64,000 bases of DNA from positions 6,757,501 through 6,821,500 of the forward strand of contig NZ_CP109487.1 in assembly GCF_036227605.1 (NCBI RefSeq). Reading direction: 5' to 3'. A program made the position numbers and the translations under genes. How positions within the stretch are numbered: the stretch's first letter is position 1; every line of letters begins with the position of its first letter. This document shows positions 29,345 through 36,536 of this stretch, piece after piece. This DNA is from Streptomyces sp. NBC_01439. Its GTDB lineage: Bacteria > Actinomycetota > Actinomycetes > Streptomycetales > Streptomycetaceae. The notes beneath the pieces were generated by a model. The model was not told where the DNA came from. It ran no database searches and worked only from the letters and a program-made list of their open reading frames with translations.

Positions 29345-29373
29345 GTGTCCAAAAACGTGTCCAAAACGTGGAC
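29345..29373 (+). promoter_or_regulatory. Direct and inverted repeats upstream of metF
   Basis: GTGTCCAAAA occurs at 29345-29354 and 29357-29366 (12-bp period), and the second copy is followed by CGTGGAC, so GTCC and GGAC also face each other. The block lies 40-70 bp upstream of metF, just before its -10 box TAACCT (29402-29407). Confidence 0.5.
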
Positions 29374-29413
29374 AAGGCTTCGGTGTCCGCCGGGCCGCGT
29401 CTAACCTGCCCCC

Positions 29414-30328
29414 ATGGCCTCTGGTACCGCTTCCACCTGGTCGGATCGCGCACACACGGTCCGCGACCTCCTCGCATCCGGGCGCTCGTACTCCTTCGAG
29501 TTCTGGGCCCCGAAGACGGAGAAGGGCGAACGCAACCTCTGGAACGCCCTGCGCCGGGTCGAAGCGGTATCCCCCAGCTTCGTTTCCGTGACCTACGGAG
29601 CCGGTGGCTCCACCCGCGGTGGCACCGTCAAGGCCACTCAGGAGATCGCCGCGGACACCACCCTCACCCCGGTCGCGCACCTGACCGCCGTGGACCACTC
29701 GGTCGCCGAGCTGCGCCACGTCATCGGCCAGTTCGCCGACGCCGGGATCCGCAACATGCTCGCCCTGCGCGGCGACCCGCCGGGCGACCCGATGGCCGAG
29801 TGGGTGGCCCACCCGGAGGGCGTGCACTACGCGGCCGACCTGGTGCGGCTGCTCAAGGAGTCCGGGGACTTCTGCGTCGGTGTCGCGGCCTTCCCCGAGA
29901 TGCACCCCCGCTCGACGGACTGGGACACGGACATCCGGCACTTCGTGGACAAGTGCCGCGCGGGCGCCGACTACGCGATCACCCAAATGTTCTTCGATCC
30001 GGAGAATTATCTGCGCCTGCGCGACAGCGCCGAGAAGGCGGGCTGCGACACCCCGATCATCCCCGAGGTCATGCCTGTTGTGGGCATCAAGCAGCTCGAC
30101 CGACTGCCCCAGCTCAGCACCGCGGTCTTCCCCGCGGACGTGAAAGAGCGCATGCTCGCCGTCAAGGACGACCCGGCCGCTGTACGCTCCATTGGCATCG
30201 AGTTCGCCACGGAGTTCTGCGCGCGACTGCTGTCCGAGGGTGTCCCGGGACTGCACTTCATCACGCTCAACAACTCCACGGCGACTCTCGAAATCTACGA
30301 GAACCTGGGCCTGCACCAGCGGGCCTGA
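29414..30328 (+). CDS. metF: 5,10-methylenetetrahydrofolate reductase
   Basis: MetF reduces methylene-THF to methyl-THF with a flavin, providing the methyl group for methionine synthesis. The 304-residue TIM barrel has [15 protein letters not shown] (active-site Glu), [69 protein letters not shown] and [22 protein letters not shown] is followed by WAP where many homologues have FPP. The ATG at 29414 lies 6 nt after TAACCT, so the transcript is probably leaderless. Confidence 0.94.
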   Translation: MASGTASTWSDRAHTVRDLLASGRSYSFEFWAPKTEKGERNLWNALRRVEAVSPSFVSVTYGAGGSTRGGTVKATQEIAADTTLTPVAHLTAVDHSVAELRHVIGQFADAGIRNMLALRGDPPGDPMAEWVAHPEGVHYAADLVRLLKESGDFCVGVAAFPEMHPRSTDWDTDIRHFVDKCRAGADYAITQMFFDPENYLRLRDSAEKAGCDTPIIPEVMPVVGIKQLDRLPQLSTAVFPADVKERMLAVKDDPAAVRSIGIEFATEFCARLLSEGVPGLHFITLNNSTATLEIYENLGLHQRA

Positions 30329-30377
30329 GCGGCCGTCCCCGTTCCCGCGCCGGCGGCCGTACCGAGAGGGGCCACGC

Positions 30378-31262
30378 ATGGGAATGACGGTCCTCTACAT
30401 CGCGTTCGGATTCGTCGCGCTGTGGCTGCTTGCCGAGGTCCTGATGCAGTACAAGGCCCGGCTCCGCTGGCGCCTGCTCGCCTTCGCCGGCTTCCTCGGC
30501 GTGGTCGCCGGGGTCATACTGCCGTCGGTGCCGGTGATCGGCGCCGGCGCATTGGCGTTCGCCGTGGGCCAGACCCTGGTGACGCTGTCCTTCCGCAAGG
30601 GCTTCGTCGCCGGCTGGGCGCTGCGCCGCGGCGGGCGGCCCGAACGGCAGCCCGAACGGCAGCCCGCCGGACGCCGCCGGGCCGCGGGCACCAAGCAGGA
30701 ACCGGCCCTCAGGGTCTCCGCGCTGCAGTACGAGGACGCCGACGGGGCCGGTGCCCGGGACGGAGCCGCGGAGGAGCGGTCGTTCCGGGACGCGCCCCCG
30801 GCGGTCTACAGCCCGGAGCCGGTGCCCGAGGAATCCGGGTCCTACGGGATACAGAGTCTCGCGCCGGAGGTCGACCAGACGGCGGCCTTCGCCTCGCCGT
30901 TCACCACGGCCGAGCAGGACGCCCACCAGTACGCGGCGTACTACGACCAGCAGAACCAGGGCGGCTACGACTACTCGGGCGGCTACCCGACGGGCGACCA
31001 GCAGCAGGTCTACGCCGCCTACTCGGACCCGTACATCGGCATCGGCGGCGGCATGGCCCCGCCCCAGCCGTACGACTACACCCCGTACGCCGACTACGGG
31101 CAGCAGCAGTACTCCACGGACACCCCGCCCGGCGGGGTCTGGGTCCCGCAGCAACGGTCCACCGACGGGGCCGGCCAGGCGTACCCGACGGAGGGCCAGG
31201 GCGAGCCGCCGCAGCAGTACCCGTACCCGCAGCAGGGCGGGTACGAGCAGTACCGCTACTGA
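30378..31262 (+). CDS. Membrane protein with a Tyr/Gln-rich disordered tail
   Basis: This is a 294-residue protein starting MGMTVLYIAFGFVALWLLAE, with AGAGGGG 6 nt before the ATG at 30378. Two or three membrane helices occupy residues 4-70, and a basic segment (RRGGRPERQPERQPAGRRR) follows. The remaining 190 residues are low-complexity, rich in Tyr, Gln, Gly and Pro (QQNQGGYDYSGGYPTG, YPYPQQGGYEQYRY), resembling prion-like or phase-separating tails. No domain is recognised. It follows metF by 49 bp and may share its transcript. Confidence 0.75.
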   Translation: MGMTVLYIAFGFVALWLLAEVLMQYKARLRWRLLAFAGFLGVVAGVILPSVPVIGAGALAFAVGQTLVTLSFRKGFVAGWALRRGGRPERQPERQPAGRRRAAGTKQEPALRVSALQYEDADGAGARDGAAEERSFRDAPPAVYSPEPVPEESGSYGIQSLAPEVDQTAAFASPFTTAEQDAHQYAAYYDQQNQGGYDYSGGYPTGDQQQVYAAYSDPYIGIGGGMAPPQPYDYTPYADYGQQQYSTDTPPGGVWVPQQRSTDGAGQAYPTEGQGEPPQQYPYPQQGGYEQYRY

Positions 31263-31266
31263 CGGC

Positions 31267-32685
31267 TCACTGGGAGCCGCGGAACTCCGCGCCCTTCACG
31301 ATCAGTCCGGCCACCAGGGCCCCGGTCATCCCGGCGTGCGCCAGCCCGCCGCCGGGGTGGGCCCAGCCGCCCGCCAGGTACAGCCCGGGCACGGCCGTGG
31401 TGTTGGCCGGCTGGAGCAGTCGGCCCCCGGCCCCCGCGAGGGCGGGCGGGGGCACCGCGCCGCCCAGCGCCCCCGTCGCCGCCTCGATGTCGGCCGGGGT
31501 CCGCACCTCCTGCCACAACAGCCGCTCCCGCAGCCCCTGTACGGCCTTCTCCGCGAGGTTCAGCAGCTCGGCGGGGTCCGAGGTCCCGGGCCCGGGCACG
31601 GCGCTCACGGTGACCGCCTCGTGCTCCTCGTCGGGCCGGGTGGCCGGATCGTCGGGGCGCATGACGGTGACCTGCGCCCCGGAGGCGTGGACCAGGGTGC
31701 GGTGCACGGCGGTGGCCGGGCGGGAGCCGCGCAGCGCGAGCAGGAGCGTGATCCGCCCCGGTACGCCGTCCCCGCGGGCGGGGACCGCCTCCGGCGGCCA
31801 CGGCAGCGAACCGGCCGGCAGCTGCCGGGGGTCGATCCCGCACACGACGGTGTCGGCGGCCGCCTCACTGCCGTCGGCCAGCCGCAGACCGGCCGCCCGG
31901 CCGTCCGTGACCAGGACCTCCCGGACCTCCGCCCCGAAGACGAAGGCGACCTTGCGCTCCAAGCAGCGCTCGTAGACGGCGGTGGCCAGGGCCCGCATCC
32001 CGCCGCGGACGTACCAGCTGCCGAAGGTCTGCTCCATGTACGGGAGCACGGCCGCCGAGGCGGGGGCGGTGGCGGGGTCGATCCCGTACCCGCGCACCAG
32101 GCCGGTCAGCAGCTCCGCGAGGGCGCCGCCCAGCTCCCGCTCGGCCACCTCGGCGAGGGTCGGCGTACGGCGGCGCAGCAGGCCGCTCCGGCGCAGGGCC
32201 GGGTACGGGTCGCCGCCCAGGCCCTGCCGGGCGCCGGGCCGCAGCGGCTCTTCCAGCAGCGGGCGCCGGGTGGCGTCCCAGGCGTCGCGGGCGCGGCCCA
32301 GGACGGCGTTCCAGCGCTCGCCCGCGCCCGGGCCGAAGGCGGATTCCAGGGCGGCGGCGACCCCGCCGTGGGAGGCGCCGGGGAGGGTGACGTCGATGCC
32401 GTGCTGGGGGAGGACGTGCCGGACGGCCGGGTCCACCTGGACCATGTCGACGCAGGCCTCCAGCGGCCGCTTGCCAGTCTTCACGAAGAGGTCGCGGTAG
32501 ACGGCCGGCAGGTGCAGCAGCCCGGGCCCGGTGTCGAAGGCGAAGCCCTCGCGCTCGTACCGGCCCACGGCTCCGCCGTAGGTCGTCCCGCGTTCGTACA
32601 CCGTCACCTGGTGCCCCGCCACGGCCAGCCGGGCCGCCGTGGCCATCGCGCCCATGCCGGCGCCGATCACTGCAATGCGTGCCAT
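31267..32685 (-). CDS. CrtI-like FAD-dependent desaturase/oxidoreductase
   Basis: This 472-residue protein of the phytoene desaturase family has the N-terminal dinucleotide motif IAVIGAGMGAMATAARLA, then GGAVGRYEREGFAFDTGPGL and a C-terminal FAD motif GLYLAGGWAHPGGGLAHAGMT. No other carotenoid gene is nearby, so it is an isolated member, and carotenoid desaturation is only one possibility. The ATG at 32685 (MARIAVIGAGMG) is unambiguous. It converges on the Tyr/Gln-rich membrane protein gene with 4 bp between stop codons. Confidence 0.85.
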   Translation of the reverse strand: MARIAVIGAGMGAMATAARLAVAGHQVTVYERGTTYGGAVGRYEREGFAFDTGPGLLHLPAVYRDLFVKTGKRPLEACVDMVQVDPAVRHVLPQHGIDVTLPGASHGGVAAALESAFGPGAGERWNAVLGRARDAWDATRRPLLEEPLRPGARQGLGGDPYPALRRSGLLRRRTPTLAEVAERELGGALAELLTGLVRGYGIDPATAPASAAVLPYMEQTFGSWYVRGGMRALATAVYERCLERKVAFVFGAEVREVLVTDGRAAGLRLADGSEAAADTVVCGIDPRQLPAGSLPWPPEAVPARGDGVPGRITLLLALRGSRPATAVHRTLVHASGAQVTVMRPDDPATRPDEEHEAVTVSAVPGPGTSDPAELLNLAEKAVQGLRERLLWQEVRTPADIEAATGALGGAVPPPALAGAGGRLLQPANTTAVPGLYLAGGWAHPGGGLAHAGMTGALVAGLIVKGAEFRGSQ

Positions 32686-32733
32686 GCGGCCGAGCCTATC
32701 GACCCTCCCGGTGACCCCCTGGCGACCCCCTGG

Positions 32734-33360
32734 TCAGCGGGGTGGGGCCCCGGTGGTCTCGCGGGGCCCGGCGGCCAGCCGCTTCTCCTCGCGGCGCTGG
32801 GCACGACGGCGCAGGAAGCGGCGGATCCGGCTCCACAAGAAGACCAGTATCGCCAGCCCGACGGCCAGCAGCACGGCAGCGATGATCGCGGCGGCCCCCG
32901 GATGGAACATCGCGAAGGTGACGAGCCCGGCCACGCCGAGGTCCTCGGCGATGCTCATTCCCACGTTGGTGAAGGGCTCGGGCGAGGTGTTGATCGCCAT
33001 CCGGGTGCCGGCCTTGACGAAATGGCTGGCCAGCGCCGTGGTGCCGCCGACCGCGGCGGCGGTGACCTCGGGGAGCGAACCGGTCTGCCCGGCCAGCAGA
33101 GCACCGATCACCGCGCCGGACACCGGGCGGATCACGGTATGGACGGTGTCCCATATCGAGTCCATGTACGGGACCTTGTCCGCGATCGCCTCGCACAGGA
33201 ACAGCACCGCCGCGACGACCAGCACGTCCGTGCGCTGCAGGGCGGCGGGGACCTCGTCGGTCAGGCCGATGCGGCCGAAGATGCCGAGCAGGAGGACCAC
33301 GGCGTAAGCATTGATCCCACTGGCCCAGCCGCTGGTGAAGACCAGGGGGAGCACACTCAT
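32734..33360 (-). CDS. DUF4126 membrane protein
   Basis: This 208-residue integral membrane protein has about five helices (VFTSGWASGINAYAVVLLLG, VLVVAAVLFLCEAIADKVPY, PVSGAVIGALLAG and others) and a basic C-terminal tail (RIRRFLRRRAQRREEKRLAA). Its features (SGINAY, EAIADKVP, GTTALASH) define DUF4126, whose function is unknown. I start it at the ATG at 33360 (MSVLPLVF). The frame runs 16 codons further up without family content. It is followed by the CrtI-like gene after 48 bp. Confidence 0.85.
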   Translation of the reverse strand: MSVLPLVFTSGWASGINAYAVVLLLGIFGRIGLTDEVPAALQRTDVLVVAAVLFLCEAIADKVPYMDSIWDTVHTVIRPVSGAVIGALLAGQTGSLPEVTAAAVGGTTALASHFVKAGTRMAINTSPEPFTNVGMSIAEDLGVAGLVTFAMFHPGAAAIIAAVLLAVGLAILVFLWSRIRRFLRRRAQRREEKRLAAGPRETTGAPPR

Positions 33361-33442
33361 CGGATCATCATGCCGTACGAGGATGCAGAAAAGTGAGGGG
33401 ACGGCCACGCCGCGGCCATCCCCTCACCCACGTTGTGCGGGG

Positions 33443-33844
33443 CTACTGCCCCTGCTCGTCACGGCGGCGCTGCCACCGTTCCTCGATGCGGGTCATCATC
33501 GACCGACGCTGTCGGTTCCGGCCGTGGGCCTGACCGCCAGTACTTCCGGAGACGGGCTGCTCGCCAGGCTTGGGTGCCTTGCGCCAACCGGTGACCACCA
33601 GGACCGTACACCCCAGCATGACGAGGAAACCCACCACGCTGATCCAGAGCACGTTCGGAATGATCACACCGGTCATGAGGAGCGCGATACCCACCACAAT
33701 GCCTGCGACTGCCTGGTAGACCCGTCGCCGGGTGTACGTACGCAGTCCGCTTCCCTCAAGCGCTGTCGCGAACTTGGGATCTTCGGCGTACAGCGCTCGC
33801 TCCATCTGCTCGAGCATTCGCTGCTCGTGCTCCGAGAGCGGCAC
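33443..33844 (-). CDS. DUF3040 membrane protein
   Basis: This 133-residue protein starts at a GTG (PLSEHEQRMLEQMERALYAE) with GAGGAGG 7 nt upstream. The N-terminal soluble helix is the DUF3040 signature. Two membrane helices follow (VYQAVAGIVVGIALLMTGVI and VLWISVVGFLVMLGCTVLVV), then a basic, Arg-rich tail. DUF3040 proteins are actinomycete-specific. In corynebacteria and mycobacteria they lie near division genes, but no role is proven. The dcw cluster begins 13 kb away here. Confidence 0.87.
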   Translation of the reverse strand: MPLSEHEQRMLEQMERALYAEDPKFATALEGSGLRTYTRRRVYQAVAGIVVGIALLMTGVIIPNVLWISVVGFLVMLGCTVLVVTGWRKAPKPGEQPVSGSTGGQAHGRNRQRRSMMTRIEERWQRRRDEQGQ

Positions 33845-34136
33845 GGGAGTCCTCCTCATCCGTCGGTCGCGGGGGTAGCGACCAGGGGTCCCCTTCAGGA
33901 TAGGCGGGGAATCGCCCCCGTGACACCCGCCCTCTACGCCACGTTCCAATTGGACACGGCCCAGAAATGGTGCAGCCGGTTAAAAGCGCTGCGTGAAAAC
34001 CGTACCGCCGCGGGGGCGGTCACTGAGGCCCTTATTCCCCAATGGTCCATCCACCATGCCGGTCTTGCACCTGATCATACGGGGCCGGCCGGCGGATCGG
34101 AGGGTGTGTGGCCGACTCTGCGCAGAAGTGCGCAGT
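33845..34136. other. Intergenic region upstream of the DUF3040 gene
   Basis: About 290 bp with no reading frame that looks real. It is less GC-rich than its neighbours in the middle (33950-34080). It holds the methyltransferase terminator at its right end and presumably the DUF3040 promoter. I see no further recognisable element. Confidence 0.5.
34118..34135 (-). terminator. Hairpin after the methyltransferase gene
   Basis: CTGCGCA-GAAG-TGCGCAG forms a 7-bp stem with a 4-nt loop directly after the methyltransferase stop codon. Confidence 0.6.
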
Positions 34137-34895
34137 TCAGGCTTGCTTCTCACCCAGGACGTGTAGCTGTGTGGCGACCGCGTGGAAGGCGGGCAGCTCG
34201 GCCGCGGCCTCCTCCAGGCGCAGCAGGGCCTCCACGGCGCCGGGCTCGGTGTCCACCAGGACCCCGGGCACGAGGTCGGCGAAGATCCGCACGCCGTGCA
34301 CCGCGCCGACCGCGAGGCCGGCGCCGCCGACCAGCTCGGAGAGCTGCTCGGCGGTGAAGCGGCGCGGTACCGGGTCGCCGGAGCCCCAGCGGCCGGCCGG
34401 GTCGGTGAGGGCGGTGCGGGCCTCCGTGAAGTGCCCGGCCAGGGCGCGGGCCAGCACGGCCCCGCCGAGACCGGCGGCCAGCAGGCTGAGCGTGCCGCCG
34501 GCCCGCAGCGCGGCGACCGTGTTGGCCACGCCCTCCGCGGGGTCGTCCACGTACTCCAGCACGCCGTGGCAGAGCACCACGTCGTAGGCGTCCTGCTCGA
34601 CGACGTCCAACAGGCCCTGCGCGTCGCCCTGGACGCCGCGCACGAGGTCGGCGACACCGGCCTCGGCCACCCGGCGCTCCAGCCCGAACAGCGCGTTCGG
34701 GCTGGGGTCCACCACGGTGACCCGGTGGCCCAGGCGGGCCACCGGCACGGCGAACTTGCCGGTGCCGCCACCGGTGTCGAGCACGTCCAGGACATCCCGA
34801 CCGGTGGCCTTCACCCGGCGGTCGAGCGCCTCCTTGAGGACCTCCCACACCACGGCGGTGCGGAGGGAGGCACGGGGGCGGGAAGTGTCCGACAC
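34137..34895 (-). CDS. Class I SAM-dependent methyltransferase
   Basis: This 252-residue methyltransferase has the SAM-binding motif I VLDTGGGTGKFAVPVA, an acidic motif II VVDPSPNALFGLE, GDAQGLLD, YDVVLCHGVLEYVDDPA (motif IV region) and LRAGGTLSLLAAG. The GTG at 34895 has GAGGAG 9 nt upstream. It resembles SmtA/CmoM-like tRNA-type methyltransferases in length and in the LCHGVLEYV motif, but the substrate is not certain. It lies next to the HEPN protein gene on the same strand, 73 bp downstream. Confidence 0.85.
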   Translation of the reverse strand: MSDTSRPRASLRTAVVWEVLKEALDRRVKATGRDVLDVLDTGGGTGKFAVPVARLGHRVTVVDPSPNALFGLERRVAEAGVADLVRGVQGDAQGLLDVVEQDAYDVVLCHGVLEYVDDPAEGVANTVAALRAGGTLSLLAAGLGGAVLARALAGHFTEARTALTDPAGRWGSGDPVPRRFTAEQLSELVGGAGLAVGAVHGVRIFADLVPGVLVDTEPGAVEALLRLEEAAAELPAFHAVATQLHVLGEKQA

Positions 34896-34968
34896 GGCTG
34901 ATGGCTCCTCGGCGCGGTAAAGGGTGAGCGGTCCTGGCCCACCCTATTGCCTTCCGCCGCCGGGCAGC

Positions 34969-35463
34969 TCATCCCGCGTCTGGATGCTCCGGACGTGGTT
35001 GCGGCAGGGTCTTCTCCAGCGGCTGGGGCGTCGCCCGGACGGTGAGCATCCGCTCCACCAGGCGAAGGAACATCGACGCCGCCCGTACCAGATCGTCCGC
35101 GTCCCGGCAGGTCGCCGCGTCCGCTATCCCCGCCTCGGCCCTGGCCCGGCGCGCGGCGCCGGAGGCGAAGAGAGCGCTCCACTCGGCCAGCTCCGGCGCT
35201 ATCTCGGGCAGCACCTCCCACGCGCTGCGGATCCGGGGCCGCCGTCGCGGGTTCACCGGTTCGGGCCGGGCGCGCGCGGCGAGCACGGCCGCGGCGGTGC
35301 GCAGCGCGGCGAGGTGGGCGGTGGCGTAGCGCTCGTTGGGACGGGTCAGCCGGGCGGTCTCGGCCAGACCGCCGTGCGCCTTGGCGAGCAGGTCGAGGGC
35401 GGCCGGTGGGGCCGTCGACTTGCGCAGGACGGGGTGGACAGGGGACGGGGACGGTGTGGCCAT
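34969..35463 (-). CDS. SAV_6107-family HEPN domain protein
   Basis: This 164-residue helical protein of an actinomycete HEPN family starts at the ATG at 35463 (MATPSPSPVHP), with AGGAGG 7 nt upstream. The stretch RPNERYATAHLAALRTA holds R45-YATA-H50, which fits the R-X4-6-H motif of ribonuclease-type HEPN domains. No nucleotidyltransferase (MNT) partner gene is adjacent, so it is not an obvious HEPN-MNT toxin-antitoxin pair. The neighbour is a methyltransferase. RNase activity is inference from the motif. Confidence 0.82.
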   Translation of the reverse strand: MATPSPSPVHPVLRKSTAPPAALDLLAKAHGGLAETARLTRPNERYATAHLAALRTAAAVLAARARPEPVNPRRRPRIRSAWEVLPEIAPELAEWSALFASGAARRARAEAGIADAATCRDADDLVRAASMFLRLVERMLTVRATPQPLEKTLPQPRPEHPDAG

Positions 35464-35595
35464 GACGAACCTCCTGTCGATGCGTTGCCCCCCATCGTGA
35501 CGGGCCCCACTGACAATTGCGCTGACCTGCGCTTTTACGGTCACGAACCGGGCAACTACCCCCTGCTGCGCACCTGGTGCGAAGAAGGATGCTAG

Positions 35596-35623
35596 TTTTT
35601 GAACTGACCGGTCAGTTCAAAAA
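35596..35623 (+). promoter_or_regulatory. 28-bp perfect palindrome, likely TetR operator
   Basis: TTTTTGAACTGACC is followed at once by its exact reverse complement, with no spacer. It lies 13 bp before the GTG of the ABC-type ATPase and overlaps a TAGTTT -10-like box (35593-35598). The TetR gene at the end of the same operon is the obvious candidate to bind it. Confidence 0.82.
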
Positions 35624-35636
35624 GAAGGGGGACGGC

Positions 35637-36536
35637 GTGGACAGCCCGCACGGCGCGGCCGTCAAGGCCGAGGACTTCGGACTCAAGGGCCCGCGCGGCT
35701 GGGCCTTCCAGGGGATCGGCATCGACGCGGCCCCAGGCTCGCTCATCGCGGTCGAAGGCCCCTCCGGCAGCGGTCGCACCTGCCTGCTCCTCGCCCTCAC
35801 CGGGCGGATGAAGCCCACCCGGGGGCACGCCGAGGTCGGCGGCCACCGGCTGCCGAAGCGGATGACGGCGGTCCGCCGGATCGCCGCACTCGGCCCGGTC
35901 TCCGGGGTCAACGAGCTCGACCAGGCCCTCACCGTCGCGGAACAGCTGCGCGAGGGCGCCCTGCTCCAGCGCCACTACGGTGCTCCGGTCCGCGCCATGT
36001 TGCGGCCCCGGGCCGAGCGGCGCGCGGCCGCCGAGACACGGATCGCCTCCGCGCTGGAGGCCGCCGGACTGGACCTCGCCACGCTGCCCAAGGGTGGCCG
36101 GACCTCCGTACGGGACCTGGAACGCCTGGAGTCCGTTCGCCTGTCCGTGGCCATCGCGCTGCTGGGCTCCCCGGGGCTGCTGGCCCTCGACGACCTCGAC
36201 CTCAAGCTGTCGGACACGGAACGTGCCGAGGCCTGGGACCTGCTCCGCTCGGTCGCCGCCCGCGGGATCACCGTCCTCGCGGTGTGCAGCGAGGCACCCG
36301 CCGACGCGGTCGTCCTGCGGACCTCCCCAAAGGAGCCGACCGCGCCGACCGCGCCGACCGCGCCGACCGCGCCGGAGGTGCCGGAGGTGCCGGCCGTCAC
36401 GGAGGGCGCCGCCGACACCGGCAGCTCCACCGGGGACGACGGCAAGAACGACACCGAGAACGCCCCGGCGAACGACACCGAGAACGACGACACGAAGGGG
36501 GCGGACGATGCGCTCGCCGAAGCTGGCCGCGCTTGA
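35637..36536 (+). CDS. ABC-type ATPase with degenerate catalytic motifs
   Basis: This 299-residue protein has an ABC nucleotide-binding fold, but each key motif is altered. Walker A is GPSGSGRTC (the Lys is Arg47). The LSGGQ signature is replaced by VRDLERLESVRLS (about 158-170). Walker B reads LLALDDLD, with Asp186 where the catalytic Glu belongs. The H-loop His is missing (LAVCSEAP). Residues 235-299 are a low-complexity tail with PTAPTAPTAPTAP and Asp/Asn-rich runs. The GTG at 35637 has AGGGGG upstream. The gene overlaps the YhgE/Pip gene by 29 nt. It probably binds nucleotide weakly, and its role as partner of that membrane protein is inferred from the operon. Confidence 0.8.
   Translation: MDSPHGAAVKAEDFGLKGPRGWAFQGIGIDAAPGSLIAVEGPSGSGRTCLLLALTGRMKPTRGHAEVGGHRLPKRMTAVRRIAALGPVSGVNELDQALTVAEQLREGALLQRHYGAPVRAMLRPRAERRAAAETRIASALEAAGLDLATLPKGGRTSVRDLERLESVRLSVAIALLGSPGLLALDDLDLKLSDTERAEAWDLLRSVAARGITVLAVCSEAPADAVVLRTSPKEPTAPTAPTAPTAPEVPEVPAVTEGAADTGSSTGDDGKNDTENAPANDTENDDTKGADDALAEAGRA
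36336..36371 (+). repeat. 9-bp tandem repeat, four copies
   Basis: CCGACCGCG is repeated four times in frame within the ATPase gene and encodes the Pro-Thr-Ala repeats of its tail. Confidence 0.9.

Noticed and set aside
30751..33396. An 881-codon plus-strand frame over the Tyr/Gln-rich protein, the CrtI-like gene and the DUF4126 gene.
   Set aside because: It crosses three genes on two strands and is extremely Arg/Pro/Gly-rich with no motif.
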